A DNA stretch of 59,569 bases from an uncultured Clostridia bacterium (lineage in GTDB: Bacteria > Bacillota > Clostridia > Christensenellales > CAG-138). The translations under genes and the position numbers were made by a program. Where the stretch lies: NCBI GenBank assembly GCA_934633695.1, contig CAKTYT010000010.1, positions 1-59,569 on the forward strand. Reading direction: 5' to 3'. Of this stretch, positions 57,962 to 59,569 are shown in pieces; the stretch's first letter is position 1, and the number at the start of each line of letters is the position of its first letter. The notes beneath the pieces were generated by a model, which made no database searches, was not told the DNA's origin, and saw only the letters and a list, made by a program, of their open reading frames with translations.

Positions 57962-59389
57962 ATGCGTAAATTTGACACACAAGTCCAATACCTTAAATAC
58001 AAAGTCCTTCGCGAAACCGCAAGGCTTGCATGGAACGATGCCCTTCTCGAAAACGTTTTCAATATTCCTAAAATCATCCTTCCCGGCAATACCTCAACAA
58101 TACGCTGCTGCATTTACAAGGAACGTGCAATCGTTGAGGAACGTGTTAAACTCGCAATGGGAGGAGATAAAGACAATCCCAATGTTATCGAAGTTATAGA
58201 GCTTGCATGCGATGAATGCCCCGTCGGCGGCTACGTTGTAACCGAATCCTGCCGCGGTTGCCTTGCACACCGCTGCCAGGATGCCTGCCCCAAAAATGCA
58301 ATCACCTTTGACGATAAAAAACACACTGCACACATAGATAAGCAGAAATGCGTCAACTGCGGTGCATGTGCAAAGGTCTGCCCATACTCTGCAATCGTTG
58401 ACCGCAAACGTCCCTGTGAAAAGGCCTGCAAGGTTAAAGCCATTTCCATGGGCGAAACAACTGCCGCTCATATCGATAACTCAAAGTGCATTTCCTGCGG
58501 TGCATGTGTTTATCAGTGCCCCTTCGGTGCAATAATGGACAAGTCATTCATCCTTGATGCTATTGATGTCCTGAAAAAGAGCGAAAACAACAGAAAATAC
58601 AAGACCTTTGCCGTTGTCGCTCCATCTATTTCGAGTCAGTTCACATACGCAAAGCTCGGTCAGGTGATTTCCGGACTTAAAGCTCTTGGTTTTCATACCG
58701 TCATTGAAGCTGCACTTGGTGCAGACATGGTCGCTTTTGAGGAATCAAAAGAACTTGTTGAAAAGGGTTTTCTCACCAGTTCCTGCTGTCCTGCTTTTGT
58801 GAACTATATCGAGAGGTCCTTCCCTGAGCTCCTGCCGTTCGTCTCACACAATCCCTCCCCGATGGCGGCAATTGCTGAGTATATTAAAAAGAGTGATTCT
58901 CCCTGCAAAGTCGTCTTCATCGGTCCGTGTACGGCAAAGAAAGGTGAAGCTCAACGTGAGAACGTTAAACAATTTGTTGATGTCATACTGACCTTCGAAG
59001 AGCTTCAGGCTCTATTCGACAGCAAGGATATCGACATAACTACTCTGCCTGAAGATGTTCTCGACAATGCCTCTTACTACGGGAGAATATTCGCACGAAG
59101 CGGAGGTCTGTCCGACGCCGTTGCCGAGGCAATTAAAGAACACGGCATAGAAGATTTCGACCTTAAGCCTATTCCTTGCGATGGTATTGAGGCTTGCCGT
59201 GCCGCACTCATGAAGAAAGCACGCAATCTTCTTGACGGCAATTTCATCGAGGGAATGGCCTGCACCGGCGGCTGCATAGGTGGGGCGGGATGCCTTACCC
59301 ACGGGGAAAAGAACAAAGCCGAGGTCGACAAATACGGCAAGGAGGCTTATGAAAAGACCATTACCGATGCAATTTCAATACTCCATTGA
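57962..59389 (+). CDS. FeFe hydrogenase, group B-like
   Basis: 475 residues. N-terminal region with RGCLAHRCQDACP, then two [4Fe-4S] motifs (CVNCGACAKVCP and CISCGACVYQCP), then the H-cluster domain: L1 TSSCCPAFV (Cys275, Cys276), L2 GPCTAKKGE (Cys323), L3 MACTGGCIGGAG (Cys434, Cys438). All four H-cluster ligands are present, so it should bind the H-cluster and be catalytic. The L1 form with AF and the L2 form GPC are those of group B. The HydEFG maturases are not in the window. Last gene of the operon. Confidence 0.94.
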   Translation: MRKFDTQVQYLKYKVLRETARLAWNDALLENVFNIPKIILPGNTSTIRCCIYKERAIVEERVKLAMGGDKDNPNVIEVIELACDECPVGGYVVTESCRGCLAHRCQDACPKNAITFDDKKHTAHIDKQKCVNCGACAKVCPYSAIVDRKRPCEKACKVKAISMGETTAAHIDNSKCISCGACVYQCPFGAIMDKSFILDAIDVLKKSENNRKYKTFAVVAPSISSQFTYAKLGQVISGLKALGFHTVIEAALGADMVAFEESKELVEKGFLTSSCCPAFVNYIERSFPELLPFVSHNPSPMAAIAEYIKKSDSPCKVVFIGPCTAKKGEAQRENVKQFVDVILTFEELQALFDSKDIDITTLPEDVLDNASYYGRIFARSGGLSDAVAEAIKEHGIEDFDLKPIPCDGIEACRAALMKKARNLLDGNFIEGMACTGGCIGGAGCLTHGEKNKAEVDKYGKEAYEKTITDAISILH

Positions 59390-59410
59390 CCTTTAACCTC
59401 TTAAGCTCCA

Positions 59411-59449
59411 AAGACTGCTGCGGCACAAAGCACCTGCAGCAGTCTTTCT
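59411..59449 (+). terminator. Terminator of the rex-hydrogenase operon
   Basis: AAGACTGCTGC pairs with GCAGCAGTCTT (11 bp, 14-base loop), followed by TCTCTT. 21 bases after the hydrogenase stop. Confidence 0.93.
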
Positions 59450-59500
59450 CTTAGAATATTCGGCTTTCACCCCCCCTGTTTCGGTTGTACAGGCAAAGAT

Positions 59501-59569
59501 TCAGGAAATCTGTCTTATGGGAGCTTGGACGGCGACAGTGGTTCTGCCGTCTTCGAGGATGAGCTTATC
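59501..59569 (-). CDS. 3' end of an unidentified gene (partial)
   Basis: On the minus strand the window edge opens in frame with DKLILEDGRTTVAVQAPIRQ and two more residues, ending at a TGA at 59501-59503. The peptide looks genuine but is too short to identify. The gene is convergent with the hydrogenase operon. Confidence 0.45.
   Translation of the reverse strand, partial: DKLILEDGRTTVAVQAPIRQIS

Overview
The window is chromosomal DNA of an anaerobic Gram-positive bacterium, most likely a gut-type member of the Clostridia (Bacillota). The signs are Gram-positive genes (BceRS-BceAB, ClpC, class C sortase pili, YrzB/DUF1292, DUF4364, Rex), strict-anaerobe genes (two FeFe-hydrogenase-family proteins, rubrerythrin, a FeoA-FeoB fusion), AGGAGG-type ribosome binding sites and TTGACA/TATAAT promoters. 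I cannot name genus or species from the sequence alone. Most genes lie on the minus strand in long operons.

Layout. 1-1141: tRNA-Val and a barnase/barstar pair whose RNase carries a lipoprotein signal. 1178-5798: bacitracin-type ABC transporter with its two-component system. 5920-7740: an XRE regulator fused to a beta-helix with a regular cysteine ladder, preceded by operator-like dyads. 7740-19549: a long minus-strand run read as pgi, rodA, a divergent clpC, glycerate kinase, xpaC, telA, lemA, TPM protein and an ABC exporter. 19672-24064: sortase-assembled pilus locus. 24355-27693: HIT, mtaB, rsmE, prmA. 27783-30377: feoAB. 30548-32660: a compact CRISPR array beside one TnpB/Cas12-like RuvC nuclease, with no cas1 or cas2. 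32968-34997: a TetR-controlled acetyltransferase group. 35141-36461: rubrerythrin with a long structured leader, and a ribbon-helix-helix protein. 36574-45551: tRNA-Ala and an opp peptide importer with two oversized subunits. 45758-49776: ruvX, yrzB, mntP, and rho with a prion-like segment. 49814-53149: small lipoprotein, DUF4364, HAD phosphatase, two Met tRNAs, ParB/Noc. 53376-59449: a rex-led hydrogenase/signalling operon (Rex, kinase-fold protein, thioredoxin-like ferredoxin, sensory hydrogenase-like protein with PAS, PP2C phosphatase, FeFe hydrogenase). The last 69 bases are the 3' end of another gene.

The strongest candidate for an undescribed system is the CRISPR/TnpB-like locus at 30.5-32.7 kb. 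The nuclease keeps the three RuvC acidic residues, has lost the zinc-ribbon cysteines usual in TnpB, and is followed on the same strand by a 204-base structured spacer region with a candidate promoter and then five near-identical repeats of about 32 bases with 34-35-base spacers. Other items worth attention are the XRE/cysteine-ladder protein, the ClpC with a degraded second ATPase domain and no middle domain, the Rho prion-like region, the rubrerythrin leader and the OppD insertion.

All calls come from reading sequence and motifs. No database search, structure prediction or folding program was run.
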